DNA of 60,000 nucleotides from Cryptomeria japonica (taxonomy: Eukaryota > Streptophyta > Pinopsida > Cupressales > Cupressaceae). The notes below the pieces were generated by a model. The model had not been told where the DNA came from and ran no database searches. It saw only the letters and a list, made by a program, of their open reading frames with translations. Position numbers and translations under genes: made by a program. This document shows positions 10,672 to 22,200 of the stretch, one piece after another; within the stretch, counting starts at the first letter, position 1; each line of letters opens with the position of its first letter. The DNA is taken from positions 20,563,932 through 20,623,931 of the forward strand of contig NC_081412.1 in NCBI RefSeq assembly GCF_030272615.1, written 5' to 3'.

Positions 10672-12900
10672 TATAACACCTGCCAAAATACCTTAGAGAA
10701 AATAACTAGACTAACTAACAAATCGAGATAATTTATTTTTTTTAAATATCTACTAATGCAACACAGTAAACTATCATTACTCCAATTCATAGATCAACAT
10801 AACATGATTTCATAAAACATCATGAAGATAACCATAACCTCATACAACACAAGTGGAAATAGAATTATAACAATCATCATCTCAATGCGCACCTATAACC
10901 AATTATTTATTCATATATACATACATTCCCTAGGGTACTTTAATGTCATTACTTACTAGCAATAACACATAACACGTCAATATCATAAAACCATTAAAAT
11001 TTGTTATAACAATTACATTACTATCTCTCATATCTCTCCTATCATGGATTCACAATCACTTATCCTATCATATTCCCATTAAATCTCTAAGTTCATTTTA
11101 AACCACCAATTCCAAGTGTTCCCAATTCCCCATTTCTTCACTAACCATCTAACTCAATATCAATCCAAATATCCCTATCAACATATAAGAAAATCTAATT
11201 CTTTTCCTTTTCTAATTTCACCATAAATCCTATCAAGATAACATATACACAATCATTGACAAGTCCAACAGCAATGCTAGTTACTTTCCAATGAGATTAC
11301 TTATAACAAGATTATCTAAAAACACCTTATCTACAATAAGGACACACATAGCTTAACATTTCAAATCTTATTCCATATAGATCTCTATCTCTTTTCTACC
11401 TGATAAACATTCTTACAACATGCATCATACAATGGATGCAACATCTTACTGCATTACAAGATCATAACCTCGACTACCTCATCATCGCGTCCTATCACAT
11501 AAGAATACACGGTACGTGTGCATATTATCTTTTACATTTTCAATGTCATCATGGTTCGATATACTATCTATTTACAGAGAAATTAGCTCAGCATAAGGAA
11601 GAATCATAGAGTTCATGCAAACCTACAACTACTCATTCTTTTTCATATTCCAAGGGTAACTAACATTAAGGATTAGTGTCTTTCAAATCAAAGCATGCAT
11701 GATCATTAACATATCCACTACCATCCACAATATATATACAAATTAATCCAATCATACTACTTAATCATTTAATTCCTTTCTAATATGGATTTACATACAC
11801 AATGAATATCCATTTACAATGATCTTATCCAATACATCTCATTCTGAAATCAACCCACTACAAGTCCTAGTACATAGGTTCACAAGGTACTAATTACATA
11901 GCTTTATTTACTATTACATTTTTCTCAAGATACAAAAACACATGATATCAATACATGAGTTATGCTCCAAAGATCCATCCACATGATGAGATAATATAAA
12001 TCCATATCCACACACGCAAGCATCCAACAAAGAACATCCCAATGGAAGAAGGCATCAACCACCCGACCATGTGGAACCAAATAGGAACCGCCCCTCATGC
12101 TAGGAGATGACATGGGGTTCCAACTCACACTCAAGACCTAGGCTGACACCTAACAACCAGGGGACTCAACATAACATCCACAAGACAACAACCATAATAG
12201 TAAATCACATCAGAAGGGTAATCATAAATCAATAAACTCCTAGAGGCATAATCAAAAAATCAAGGCATAAGGATAATGGACACATGTAGGGAAAAGAGTG
12301 TCATCACATGCTAGCCTCATGTGGAATTCATCTCAACCTTGGAGCCAAACAAGGGAGATCGTTACACCACACCAACCATCTCCTTGGAATCCGTCATCCT
12401 AAAATCATCTCCCTGGGACCATCCCAAAATCATCTCCTCGGGACTCGCCATTGGGGCACACAACTCAAATTCATTATCTTGATTAAGTGAATCCTAATTA
12501 CCCAACCCACTAATCAATTTATTAAGGTTATCACTTCCAATTACAAAGGAAAACTCTTCATGTGGCTCCAACAGGCCTAGACCCCCTCCTAGAGGTCCAT
12601 TGCTCATGACCTTGGTCCTACACATGCAAGAGCCCACTCACCCTAACCATGGACCAAGACCTTAGGGTGAAACATAAACCACATCAAAATTACAATAACA
12701 CCATGAAGACTCTCTATAAAATAATATCACAACAACAACATCATAGATACACATCCGAAGTATAACAATGAGCTACAAAGCCAACATGCCAAACATAAGA
12801 GCCTCCACTATCAAAAGTATAACAATAAGAAAAAGTAAGGCATACACCATATTACTCAACAATATGAAAATTCAATCCTCAATAGTGAGGCACATCCATC

Positions 12901-14154
12901 TGTAAAGCGAAAAAATCAAACCCTAGTCGTTCTCCCCTCCCCAACTCCAAGGAGAGAGAAGGAAGGTCACTAGGGTTGATGGTTTTCACTTAGGAGGGAC
13001 TTTACATTCAAAAGAGGGGTTGAAACCCACAAGATCCAATCCCACACAATGCAGGATTGGATTCTAAATGAGTTTCAAGGGTTAATACATCAAGGATACC
13101 CTCTTTTGTAAAGAATATAGATAGGATGATTGAAATAGGAATGTATGTAGAAGCAAGAAAGATTCACTTGTAAACAAAGATAGGGATATGGGATGAAGCT
13201 GCGAACCTGGAATTAGCAGTAAAATGTCAAGACGGTGTTGTTCTGCAAGTTTGAGCGAAAGTTGACGAGACGATGGCGCCCGGCGTGCACACGGTCCTCC
13301 AAAAAATCCGTGAAACGAAGGTGGATCTGTTCGTCTCTGCACAAGGATTCCAGATCTTCAATTACAGCCGCGTACCTGCAACCTACACACAGAAAAGAGA
13401 GGACGATTGGGGGGTTAGGGATTAGGGGTTTGCCTTTAGGTCAAACCACAGTTTTGGAATTAACCAAGAAATGAGAATGTTGTAAATGTAAATGTTTGTA
13501 ATGTAAACAAGTACTGATACCTTGTTGTAAGAATGTTTGTATTCTTACATGCGAAGGTGTAATGTATGTTGTATGTTGTATGTTGTATGTTTTATGTGAT
13601 CTCCTCTTCAATGGTTGAATCCTTGTCTTGAATGCAACACCTAGCCTTGAATGGAGACTTAGAATGCTCAATTGCTTGAAGGAATGCTTGAATGCTTGAA
13701 TGTTTGAATGTTTGAATATTGCTTCCGCGCCTTGCTCTTGCTTCTTTTTCTTCCTCTTTTCTCCCTGCCTCCTCAAATGGGAGGGGAAATGTAGTTTATA
13801 TACTTGTCAATTAGGGTTGATAGACTGATTTTTCCGACCTTAGGCCGACCAGGAAACATTATTTCCCAATTTGCAAACTTAAAGACCCGATGCCCAAAAG
13901 AGATCGGGCCCAAAATAGGGCCAGGGACCAGGGCGCTGGGCGCCATGGTCCTGGGGGACCAGGGCGCTGGGCACCATGGTCCCACCTCCCGGGACAGCAA
14001 GGTGCAAGGAGGGGTCATGCCAAGGTGCAGAAAAATGCAGTTTTTGATGTCACAAGCAGGTTTCGGGGTCTCCATTCAGGTTCAACGTTGCGCCACCATC
14101 GTGAAGACCCAAATGCAGTCAAAATTGCAAGTGTCGCAATTTTAGGATGCTACA
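12901..14154 (-). repeat. 3' LTR of the gag-only element
   Basis: 1,254 bp, starting TGTAAAGCGA and ending GGATGCTACA on the plus strand. It aligns with 19539-20807 over its whole length with scattered substitutions. It carries two GC-rich hairpin boxes (13925-13951, 13956-13982), where the partner LTR has three, and a third type of box at 13267-13297. It also contains TGTATGTTG microrepeats near 13565 and AATGCTTGA/AATGTTTGA repeats near 13680-13720. Confidence 0.92.
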
Positions 14155-14902
14155 TTTAGCCCCCAATTAGCGGGAGTATAAGCGTACGCTCATACTTTCG
14201 GTAAAGTACAAGGAAACAACATTGAAAAACTTTCACCACGTCAAGGAGGCAAGATACACCAAGCCCCCAGTGGACTAAGGATCTTACGACTTCAATTGAC
14301 AAAGTAAAAGGGAAGATCACGAGGGAGAACCATGACTGTCAGTAGTAAGGTTCCCTCACTATGAGTCATGCAAGAAAGATATCAAAAATTTTCAAGGCAA
14401 AGCTAAATTTGTCAAGAAATTTTCAAGTATCTTGAAAAGATATGAACGGGATGTATGCCCCCCTACGTTAAAGCGATCGCACATGCCTCACCGGGGGTGA
14501 TTGCTTTAAGGTAGTGATACATATAAGAAATGAGAAAGGAGCACGTTATCACAAGGATTTAGCCCCCAAGTGTGAGATAAGCCCAAGGATAATAGACACA
14601 AAACACAAAGCACAAGGTGACTTCGCTTTCCTCGAGGTCAGTATGTTGTATGATAATTCATGTATATCATATGTATGTATGCATAATTGTTCTTCATTCC
14701 CCAATCAGGGAAAGTCACCTAGAAGAAGGGAACACATGTGTCTTTTGAGTCAACATGAGAGAGACCAAAAGAGATCTCAATGCTTTGCATCGTCCTCAAG
14801 TAGACAAAACTAAGGACAACAAATAGAAGAATGAGAATAACACATAGAAGAAGTAACGAAAGAGATCAAGAGAGGAGGAGAGAGTCTGCTATGCTAATAA
14901 AA
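14155..14902 (-). other. 3' region and polypurine tract of the gag-only element
   Basis: On the minus strand the sequence next to the 3' LTR is AATTGGGGGCTAAA (14168-14155), a typical polypurine tract. The rest, up to the ORF end at 14903, has no recognisable coding content; it contains AGCGATCGC near 14472 and further GGGGGCT runs near 14265 and 14560. Confidence 0.7.
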
Positions 14903-16339
14903 CTAGTCTAGCACGTCATCTACCCCCCGATCTTGCTGATCAATATTTCGGGAGGGCAGGAGACACGCTAGAGGAGGAACATCCAACACAGCAGATGAAG
15001 CTATCACAAGATCCAAACAAGGGCTATGTTCGTGTTCCGAGCCACGTTGTTCTTGTCTAGGAGCTAGGATAAGTGCTTTAGAAAATTCGTTAGATAAATG
15101 GTTATCAACATCAACATATTCATATTCACTATCAGAATGAACAAGAGTAACATTTTCATCATGAATAACATTTTCATCTATATCATCATCAAGATTTATA
15201 AAAATAGGATCTTTAACTCGCACAGGATCAAGACCATCATGCATCTTATGTTTAGGAGATTTCGGCTCCATTTTCGGCTGAGGAGAAAATGGAATAATAC
15301 TAGCTGAAGGTGTTTTTGGGGATTGCAAAGTTTGAGAAGCAGCTGCCTGAGCTCTAAGACGACGCTTTCATCGGCGTTCACGTGCAGAATGATTTCGTCT
15401 AGTCTTAGTAGGAAGTTGAGAAGATTGAGGAGGAGGAATATTCTCATCCTTTTCACTTGGGTGTTTAGGTTGTGGTCTCTTAGGTTGAATAATAGGAGAA
15501 GAGGAAGGTCTCTTCTCTCGATAAGAGGAAGGAGGAGGAACTGCTCCATATAAGGGAGGAATATTTGGTTTAGGAAGGAGACCAAGTCCATCATGACGAG
15601 GAGGTATAGGTCTACTTTTAGGAAGTTTATTAGTCATAGGCATAGTCACATTCATAGGGATGGGTTGGGAATCTTCTTGAGGAAAGACATTAGTTTTATC
15701 TTTCAAAGGAAGAACTTCCTTCTCAAGAATGATAGGAATATCAAGCTTGGGTGTTCTATGTTCACTTAGAGATAGGATCATATCTTTTTTCCACTTTTGA
15801 TAAGATTTGAACAGATGATCACTCCGCAGTGGAAGAGATTGGAATTGTTTAGGCCAAAAGTAATCAATAGGAACGCTAGAAGTTCTTTCAGCTGGTTTAA
15901 AGAGGCTATGATTGACAGTAACAACTTCACCATTATGGGGAAATTTCGAACACTTGTGAATAGGAGAAGCAATAGCTTTCATGGAAGATAGCCAAGGATA
16001 GCCTAGCTTCACACAAAATTGTTCGGACGATGGAATAATAGCAAAGCTCATATCAAGGGATTTGTTATGGACCTCAATAGGTAATGTAATAGAACCAATT
16101 GCAGGAGAAGAAAATGCATCAAATAAATTTACAACCACATTTGTTTCGTCATAGATCACTTGATTCAATTGCAAAGTAAAAAGAAATTCTTCAGTAATGA
16201 TATTAACCATACGAGAAGGATGAATAAGCACTCCACGGCAAGGTGTATTCTTGACTTTTGCAAATATATATAAAGGACCATCAGGTGCCCTGATAGTTTC
16301 ACTGGAATCAAAGGTGATGGAAGGTTCTTTAGGGATTTT
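14903..16339 (-). pseudogene. Protease-like domain and acidic tail lacking catalytic Asp
   Basis: This continues the gag frame after a single TAG (16340-16342, context CAA TAG AAA) with 'KIPKEPSITFDSSETIRAP', then 'GVLIHPSRMVNIITEEF' and 'YPWLSSMKAIASPIHKCSKF', the protease-like block of Tat elements. Where the family has an Asp (compare 'RVLIDNGANLNIC' in the Ogre element) this copy has His, so proteolysis is not expected. A Pro/Lys-rich linker follows, then one TGA (15368) in an Arg-rich run, where CGA is the likely ancestor, and an acidic tail ending at 14903. No RT follows. If the TAG is read through, the product would be a Gag fusion; that is inference. Confidence 0.75.
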
Positions 16340-18352
16340 CTATTGTTCCACAAAGTTAATCACATTCGGAGTCATAGACACAAGATCATCAGGTGAGACA
16401 GAGGAATCATTAGTATCAATCGCATTAGAGGTATGAGAAGGTAATGGATCAGTAAAAATCGTAAGATTTTGGTTAGAAGGAGCTACAGATGTGTTGCCTT
16501 TATCATTCACACCAGAAACAGAGATAGTGTTATTATCAATCAAATCTTGAATTTTACCCTTTAAAGCAAAATATTTTTCAATATCATGCCCAGGATGACG
16601 ATGAAATTGACAAAAAGATTTGTTATCAAAATAGGGTGAATTAATCTTTGCAGGATCTATTTGCCTTATAGGAGGAAGAGTAAGCACATTTTGTTCCAAT
16701 AACTTATTCATAATACTATGCAAAGATTCATTCAAAGGAGTAAACTTTCTTTCTTTCTTGAAAAACTTAGAAATAGGAGGCACACCTGATGCTGCATTCA
16801 CATTGTTGTTGATGATGTTTTCATTGAATTTAATGGACTCTCTGTTCGGTTTAAACTTCCCAAATGGTTGTTGACTACTATCACCCTTATCACTCGGAGC
16901 CATAGGATTTGCTTGTTCCATTTGACTCACAGTCAGTTGATAATTGTGAAGAGTTGCGCACAACTGTTGGAAAGAAGTAAACTCAGAAAACAGAAGTTTT
17001 TCTCTAATATCTTTTTGTAAATTAGAAATAAAGATTCTTTGAATATCATTGTCAGGTACTGGAAAAGAAATTTGAGCATACAAATGCTTATATCTACCAA
17101 TGAAATCAGTCACTTTTTCTTTAACACCTTGTTTACAATGCATTAAATCAATCAAAGTAACTTTAGGACTTATATTGTTTTGAAATTGTTGAATAAAAGC
17201 ATTTGCAAGTTGTTCGAAAGAAGTAATAGAATAAGAAGGCAACGACCAATACCATTGTAGGGCTTTATCTCTTAATGTTCTAGTAAACAGTTTTGCAAGC
17301 AACCTTTGGTCATAAGCAAAATCGGTACATATTGTTTGAAAGGTCTTAACATGTGTTAGAGGGTCACCCTTACCATTATAAAGCTCCAAATGTGGAATTT
17401 CAACATGTTTAGGGGGGATAGCTCGAACAATGTCAAGAGAAAGTGAGCTCGCAACATCAAATGTGGGCACACTAAACTTAGATTGATTCATAGAGGCAAT
17501 TTGTTGCTGTAAAGAAGAGACAGTTTGTGCAAGATTGTTAATGGTCGCTTCAGTCGAAGAGTTCATATTAGACGTGTTAGATTGTGATGGAGGTATTATG
17601 TTATTGAAAGAAGGTATTGATTGAGAGTAAGGTGGTGGGACACTATGATAGTTAGTCATAGGAGATGATTGGAAAGGAGGAACACTACAAGGAGGAATGG
17701 AATGGTTAAACGAATTGCCCCCTTGCGTCATGTTTATTTGCGGAGATATAATAGGAACACTTATCGAAGGAATGAATGAAGAAGTTGGATTGAATGAAGG
17801 AAGAGGGTTGATTGAAGAAGAGGGATTGCCCCCATGACTAGTGATCATAGGTGGAATGTCTTGTATTGAAGTAGTCATTATGTTTGATGTAAAAGTAGGT
17901 ATACTAGCAATAGAAGTTGTCAAAGGAATAGAATGATTGACTTGAGTAGGAGGTTGTGTATAACCTAAAGTTTCAGCACAACTCTTCATAGGCATCACAT
18001 TTAAATCCACAATGTGTGCAATACCACGCAAAATATCAATTCCATTCTTATCACTTTGAACCATACATTTTAGACCCTCAATTAATGAAAGAGCTTCGCT
18101 ATTGGGGTATTCTTGAGACATCCATTGTCGAAAATCATCAAATTGGTTATCCAATTTTGAAAGTTGTTCTTCAGAAACCTCATGGAGAGCTTCTTCATCA
18201 TTAAGAGGATTAGAGGAATTACCCATGTCCTCATTAAATAGGCCATTCAAATTAGGTTCCATCTCCTCAGTAATTAAACCTTGGAAAGACTTAATTCTAA
18301 GGCTTCGTCTAACGGGAATAGTGTAAGTAGGGCTTATTGTTGTAAAACTCAT
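16340..18352 (-). CDS. gag: Gag of the gag-only Tat-like element (670 aa, open)
   Basis: A 670-codon uninterrupted frame, the longest in the window. The start Met lies just inside the leader and no in-frame alternative upstream was examined. Residues about 110-265 are Ser/Pro/Thr-rich; about 270-290 ('TINNLAQTVSSLQQQIASM') may form a coiled coil; about 325-460 is the retrotransposon Gag core ('KALQWYWSLPSYSITSFEQL', 'KEKVTDFIGRYKHLYAQI'). Near 590-605, 'CQFHRHPGHDIEKYF' is a Tat-type zinc motif in which the last Cys is Tyr. Gag would form the particle that packages the RNA. It ends in TAG, with the protease-like region in the same frame. Preservation of this frame while pol is missing suggests recent mobility with help in trans. 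Confidence 0.88.
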   Translation of the reverse strand: MSFTTISPTYTIPVRRSLRIKSFQGLITEEMEPNLNGLFNEDMGNSSNPLNDEEALHEVSEEQLSKLDNQFDDFRQWMSQEYPNSEALSLIEGLKCMVQSDKNGIDILRGIAHIVDLNVMPMKSCAETLGYTQPPTQVNHSIPLTTSIASIPTFTSNIMTTSIQDIPPMITSHGGNPSSSINPLPSFNPTSSFIPSISVPIISPQINMTQGGNSFNHSIPPCSVPPFQSSPMTNYHSVPPPYSQSIPSFNNIIPPSQSNTSNMNSSTEATINNLAQTVSSLQQQIASMNQSKFSVPTFDVASSLSLDIVRAIPPKHVEIPHLELYNGKGDPLTHVKTFQTICTDFAYDQRLLAKLFTRTLRDKALQWYWSLPSYSITSFEQLANAFIQQFQNNISPKVTLIDLMHCKQGVKEKVTDFIGRYKHLYAQISFPVPDNDIQRIFISNLQKDIREKLLFSEFTSFQQLCATLHNYQLTVSQMEQANPMAPSDKGDSSQQPFGKFKPNRESIKFNENIINNNVNAASGVPPISKFFKKERKFTPLNESLHSIMNKLLEQNVLTLPPIRQIDPAKINSPYFDNKSFCQFHRHPGHDIEKYFALKGKIQDLIDNNTISVSGVNDKGNTSVAPSNQNLTIFTDPLPSHTSNAIDTNDSSVSPDDLVSMTPNVINFVEQ

Positions 18353-19538
18353 GCACTAAAGAGAGAGAGAAGATTTTGAATTCTAGAGGTAGCAAATTTC
18401 AATAAAATCAGCCAATCTCCTAGATTTAAGCTGTTAAATACAATCAAGACAATCTCCCAAAATTTCGGAAAAAATGTCCAGGACCGTGGCGAACGGAGTG
18501 CACACGGTCCTCGCAACTTTTTTTTCAAAATTTTCAGGGATGAAAGTTATGATGATTTTAAAGCTAATCTGAAAAAATTGAGTGATTTTACAATCTGTAG
18601 ATAGGCCAAATTAAAGTTGCAATCTCAAAATTGAACCCTACCAAGATTGTTGAAAAATGTAAAATTTGAATCTTGAAAAAGAGAGGGAAACTGAAATTTT
18701 GAATTTTATGATTTTAGAGGGAATGCTGAAAGCAATGCAGGCTTTGAAATTTAAAAATTGACTCAATTTCACGCAAAATTCAATTTTGAAAGTGGAAATC
18801 AAAGTTGTTGCAATTAAACACTTAATTTCAAAAGTCACAAACTACAAAAATTTGAATAAAACACTAAAATTTCGAATGAATGCCAACACACTTTTCAGAT
18901 TTAGGACTGTAAGAAACACAATTTTGATATGAATTTCAATTTCAATGATTTTTGAATGATTAGAAGCCTCAATCCAAGCAATCGCTAGACCAACTTTGAC
19001 TTTAATTTTGAAAGTGTTAAAATTGATAAAATCAGCCAAAATTCTGGATTTTAGCAGAAAAATACAGTAAGATCTAGCTCCTGAAATTTCGGAAAAAATG
19101 TCGGGGACGATGGCGCTCGGGGTGCACATGGTCCTCGCAACTTTTTTCCAAATTTTCAGGGATGAAAGATATTGTGATTTTATTGCGGAATCCAAAGTTA
19201 CAGCCGATTTGGAGGTGTTTTAATCAGTGGAATTATCAGTCAAAGGTTGAATCGAGAAGGTTTTAAAAATTAGGGTTTTGACATTTAACCACTTAATTTT
19301 CAGAATTAAAGCACAAATATGAATTGATAATTTACAATAGAAGGGTAGCTCTGAAACAAGCATTAACAATTAAACATTCCACAAGCTCAATTACTAAAAA
19401 GAGAATTTTAGGGTTTTTATGCAATTAGCCTCTAAAATTTGCAAAAGATCAAACATGGAAATGTAATTAAGGAGACAAAATTTTCAGATCTAACTATGAA
19501 TAATTAGAATGAGGATGTTCGCGTCGGGTTCACCAAAA
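18353..19538 (-). other. Leader and primer-binding site of the gag-only element
   Basis: The PBS on the minus strand is TGGTGAACCCGACGCGAA (19535-19518), three bases from the 5' LTR. I cannot name the primer tRNA. The leader contains two related blocks (about 18395-18620 and 19010-19215), each with ATTTCGGAAAAAATGTC, a GC-rich box (18481-18510; 19104-19134), TCCTCGCAACTTTTTT and TTTTCAGGGATGAAAG. No open frame is convincing. Confidence 0.8.
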
Positions 19539-20416
19539 TGTAAAGCGGAAAAATCAAACCCTAGTCGTTCTCCCCTCCCCAACTCCAAGGAGAGAGAAGG
19601 AAGGTCACTAGGGTTGATGGTTTTCACTTAGGAGGGACTTTACATTCAAAAGAGGTGTTGAAACCCACAAGATCCAATCCCACACAATGCAGGATTGGAT
19701 TCTAAATGAGTTTCAGGGGTTAAGACATCAAGAATACCCTCTTTTGTAAAGAATATAGATAGGATCATTGAACTAGGAATGTATGTAGAAGCAAGAAAGA
19801 TTTGCTTGTAAACAGAGATAGGGATATGGGATGAATGCGGACCTGGAATTAGCAGTAAAATGTCGAGACGGTGTTGTTCTTCAAGTTTGAGCGAAAGTTG
19901 ATGGGACGATGGCACCCGGCATGCACACGGTCCTATGAAAAATCCACGAAACGAAGGTGGATCTGTTCGTCTCTGCACAAGGATTCCAGATCTTCAATTA
20001 CAGCTGTGTACCTGCAACCTACACATAGAAAAGAGAGGATGATTGGGGGGTTAGGGATTAGGGGTTTGCCTTTAGGTCAAACCCCGATTTTGGAATTAAC
20101 CAAGAAATGAGAATGCTGTAAATGTAAATGTTTGTAATGTAAACAAGTACTGATACCTTGTTGTAAGAATGTTTGTATTCTTACATGCGAAGCTGTAATG
20201 TATGTTGTATGTTGTATGTGATCTCCTCTTCAATGGTTGAATCATTGTCTTGAATGCAACACCTAGCCTTGAATGGAGACTTAGAATGCTCAATTGCTTG
20301 AAAGAATGCTTGAATGCTTGAATGTTTGAATGTTTGAATATTGCTTCCGTGCCTTGCTCTTGCTTCTTTTTCTTCCTCTTTTTTCCCTACCTCCTCAAAT
20401 GGGAGGGGAAATGTAG

Positions 20417-20424
20417 TTTATATA
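20417..20424 (-). promoter_or_regulatory. Putative TATA box in the 5' LTR of the gag-only element
   Basis: TATATAAA on the minus strand, oriented toward gag and conserved in the other LTR near 13797. The GC-rich hairpin boxes lie about 120-220 bp upstream of it. Function is inferred from position only. Confidence 0.5.
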
Positions 20425-20546
20425 CTTGTCAATTAGGGTTGATAGACTGATTTTTCTGACCTTAGGCTGACCAGGAAACATTATTTCCCAATTTGCAAAC
20501 TTAAAGACCCGATGCCCAAAAGAGACCGGGCCCAAAATAGGGCCAG

Positions 20547-20635
20547 GGACCAGGGCGCTGGGCGCCATGGTCCTGGGGGACCAGGGCACTGGGTGCCCTA
20601 GTCCTGAAGGACCAGGGCACTGGGCGCCATGGTCC
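20547..20635. repeat. Three GC-rich hairpin boxes in the 5' LTR
   Basis: Three 27-bp units at 20547, 20578 and 20609 (about 31-bp period). The first and the two in the other LTR have the form GGACCA-n-GGCRC-TGG-GCRCC-n-TGGTCC: a 6-bp plus 5-bp imperfect palindrome around a 3-base loop. Units 2 and 3 differ mainly by C/T and G/A changes. The other LTR has only two units. Confidence 0.85.
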
Positions 20636-21071
20636 CTCCTCCCGGGACAGCAAGGTGCAAGGAGGGGTCATGCCAAGGTGCAGAAAAATGTAGTTTTTGA
20701 TGTCACAAGCAGGTTTCGGGGTCTCCATTCAAGTTCAACGTTGCGCCGCCATCGTGAAGACCCAAATGCAGTCAAAATTGCAAGTGTCACAATTTTAGGA
20801 CGCTACACCATCCCACTGGAGATCATATACAATCAACCTCAACAACAAGGCATTCTCCTTCTTGTTGGAGCTAATCAACATATATGTACAACCTCAACAA
20901 CAAGGTACAACCATCTTGCCAGAGCACAAATCAACAACAAAATGAATGATACTGAACCATAAAAATCTTAGGGAAAACTCAAGACAACCACAAAAGCCCT
21001 CTAATACAAGCCAAAATCCAAAATGCATCACAGACTAACAAAATGATCAAAGACCCATATATAGAGCAATT

Positions 21072-21273
21072 TAGTGCATCCACCAGCCATAATAGCACAT
21101 CTACAAAACATAACTTAGCGCATTTACAAAACATAACAACACATTTACTTATCATAATGGCGCATTGGCGCAATATAACAGTGCATCTGCCTTTTAGAGT
21201 GGCACACATACTAGATTAAATAACGCATACAAAATATATTTTAGCGCATACAACCAATTTTATAGTGCATATA
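21072..21273 (-). repeat. GYGC box array in LTR-B copy 1
   Basis: About nine degenerate copies of TAGYGCAT (minus-strand sense ATGYGCTA), for example TTAGCGCATTT at 21114, GGCGCATTGGCGCAAT at 21159, TTAGCGCATAC at 21241 and TAGTGCAT at 21263. Spacing is about 20-40 bp and the intervening sequence is unrelated. The matching array in copy 2 is at 26203-26309. Confidence 0.65.
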
Positions 21274-22200
21274 TGACATGGACTAAGAACTCAGAAAAAT
21301 GGAAATAAAGATTCACAATTGACTCAAAAGATTCACTAAAGCATAAATTATGACTCGAAACCAGCCCAAAAGAGACGCAATAATAAATATATCGCAAGGA
21401 ACAAGTAAAAATATCAACAACCAACCAAAGTAAGGACATAAGATTTATTCCCAAATGTCATAAGAACTCACGGCAACACCCAACACAATAAATAAAGAGC
21501 ATACAAGTATTTAACTCCTTAATCTTAATGCAAATATTTCAATATTAATAACCTTTCTTCAATTATGTTTCCCAATCTCCCATAGACAATCTTTTAGCAG
21601 ACACGAAGAAAACAACTCTTGTCAAAAATCAAAATGTAAGAATGGAAAAAGATCTCCAATCTGGAAGTGGAGTGATTGTAAAGCAATCGTAGAAGAGCAA
21701 AACTCCAGACCAGCAAGCTTTCCAAAATCCAATCCAACCAAGCAATTCCAACTCCAAGCAGTTCAAAAATCCAAAAGTTGCAGAAAAAATATTCAAAACC
21801 AAACGTCTGCAAATGCTCAAAAAGCCAATAAATAAAATCTCATTCAAAAACTATAAAAGAATCCCAACTAATCAAAATATTTAAATAAACTATATTCTAT
21901 ACCAACCCCCTTCCAAAATTGAGGTAAGAATATAAAATAATATTATTTACATACCCCCAAATCTCAACCAATAAAATAAAAAGGTAGGTATAAATAGAAT
22001 ATTTAATTATTCAATTAGTAACAAGAGAATGTGATAATATAATAACCAATAATAATAATAAATCAAAGCCCAATAAAATAAATCAAAGACAATATAAATA
22101 AATAGTCCAAATAAATATAAAACCACATATAATATAAATAAATAAATAAACAATTAAATAATAATATCCCCACAATCACAACTCCCAAGAGGGCCAATCA

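Larger units (their letters stand above)
12901..20807 (-). mobile_element. Gag-only gypsy retrotransposon, complete, TSD CCATC
   Basis: Two long direct repeats (12901-14154 and 19539-20807), both TGTAAAGCG...GCTACA on the plus strand, bound a 7,907-bp unit flanked by CCATC (12896-12900 and 20808-20812). On the minus strand the order is 5' LTR, PBS, about 1.2 kb of leader, gag with a protease-like domain, about 0.75 kb of 3' region, PPT and 3' LTR. RT, RNase H and integrase are absent with no room for them, so the element is non-autonomous. Gag type (C-x-F-H...G-H zinc motif), PBS and the TGTAG LTR start link it to the Tat/Ogre lineage at 39313-57929. It inserted into LTR-B copy 1. Confidence 0.92.
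19539..20807 (-). repeat. 5' LTR of the gag-only element
   Basis: 1,269 bp, partner of 12901-14154. In element sense it starts TGTAGCGTCC at 20807. A TATATAAA box sits at 20424-20417 and would drive transcription toward gag. Three GC-rich hairpin boxes lie at 20547-20573, 20578-20604 and 20609-20635, upstream of the TATA box in element sense. Confidence 0.92.
10672..22200 (-). repeat. LTR-B copy 1, split by the gag-only element
   Basis: The segments 10672-12900 and 20808-22200 are together homologous to the reverse complement of 25115-28036. Shared landmarks include 'CCTGCCAAAATACC' at 10679, the CATCTCCTAGCAT block at 12100, the 'CTAGGTCTTGAG'-like block at 12130, 'GACCTTAGGGTG' at 12657 and the GYGC array at 21072-21273. 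Read on the minus strand the unit starts TGATTGGCCC at 22200 and ends GGTGTTATA at 10672. No matching target duplication was found, so it may be one LTR of a deleted element rather than a clean solo LTR. No protein domain is encoded. Confidence 0.6.

Noticed and set aside
13773-14159. Several overlapping 89-113-aa frames on both strands
   Set aside because: They lie in a GC-rich part of an LTR, overlap one another on both strands and follow the hairpin boxes.
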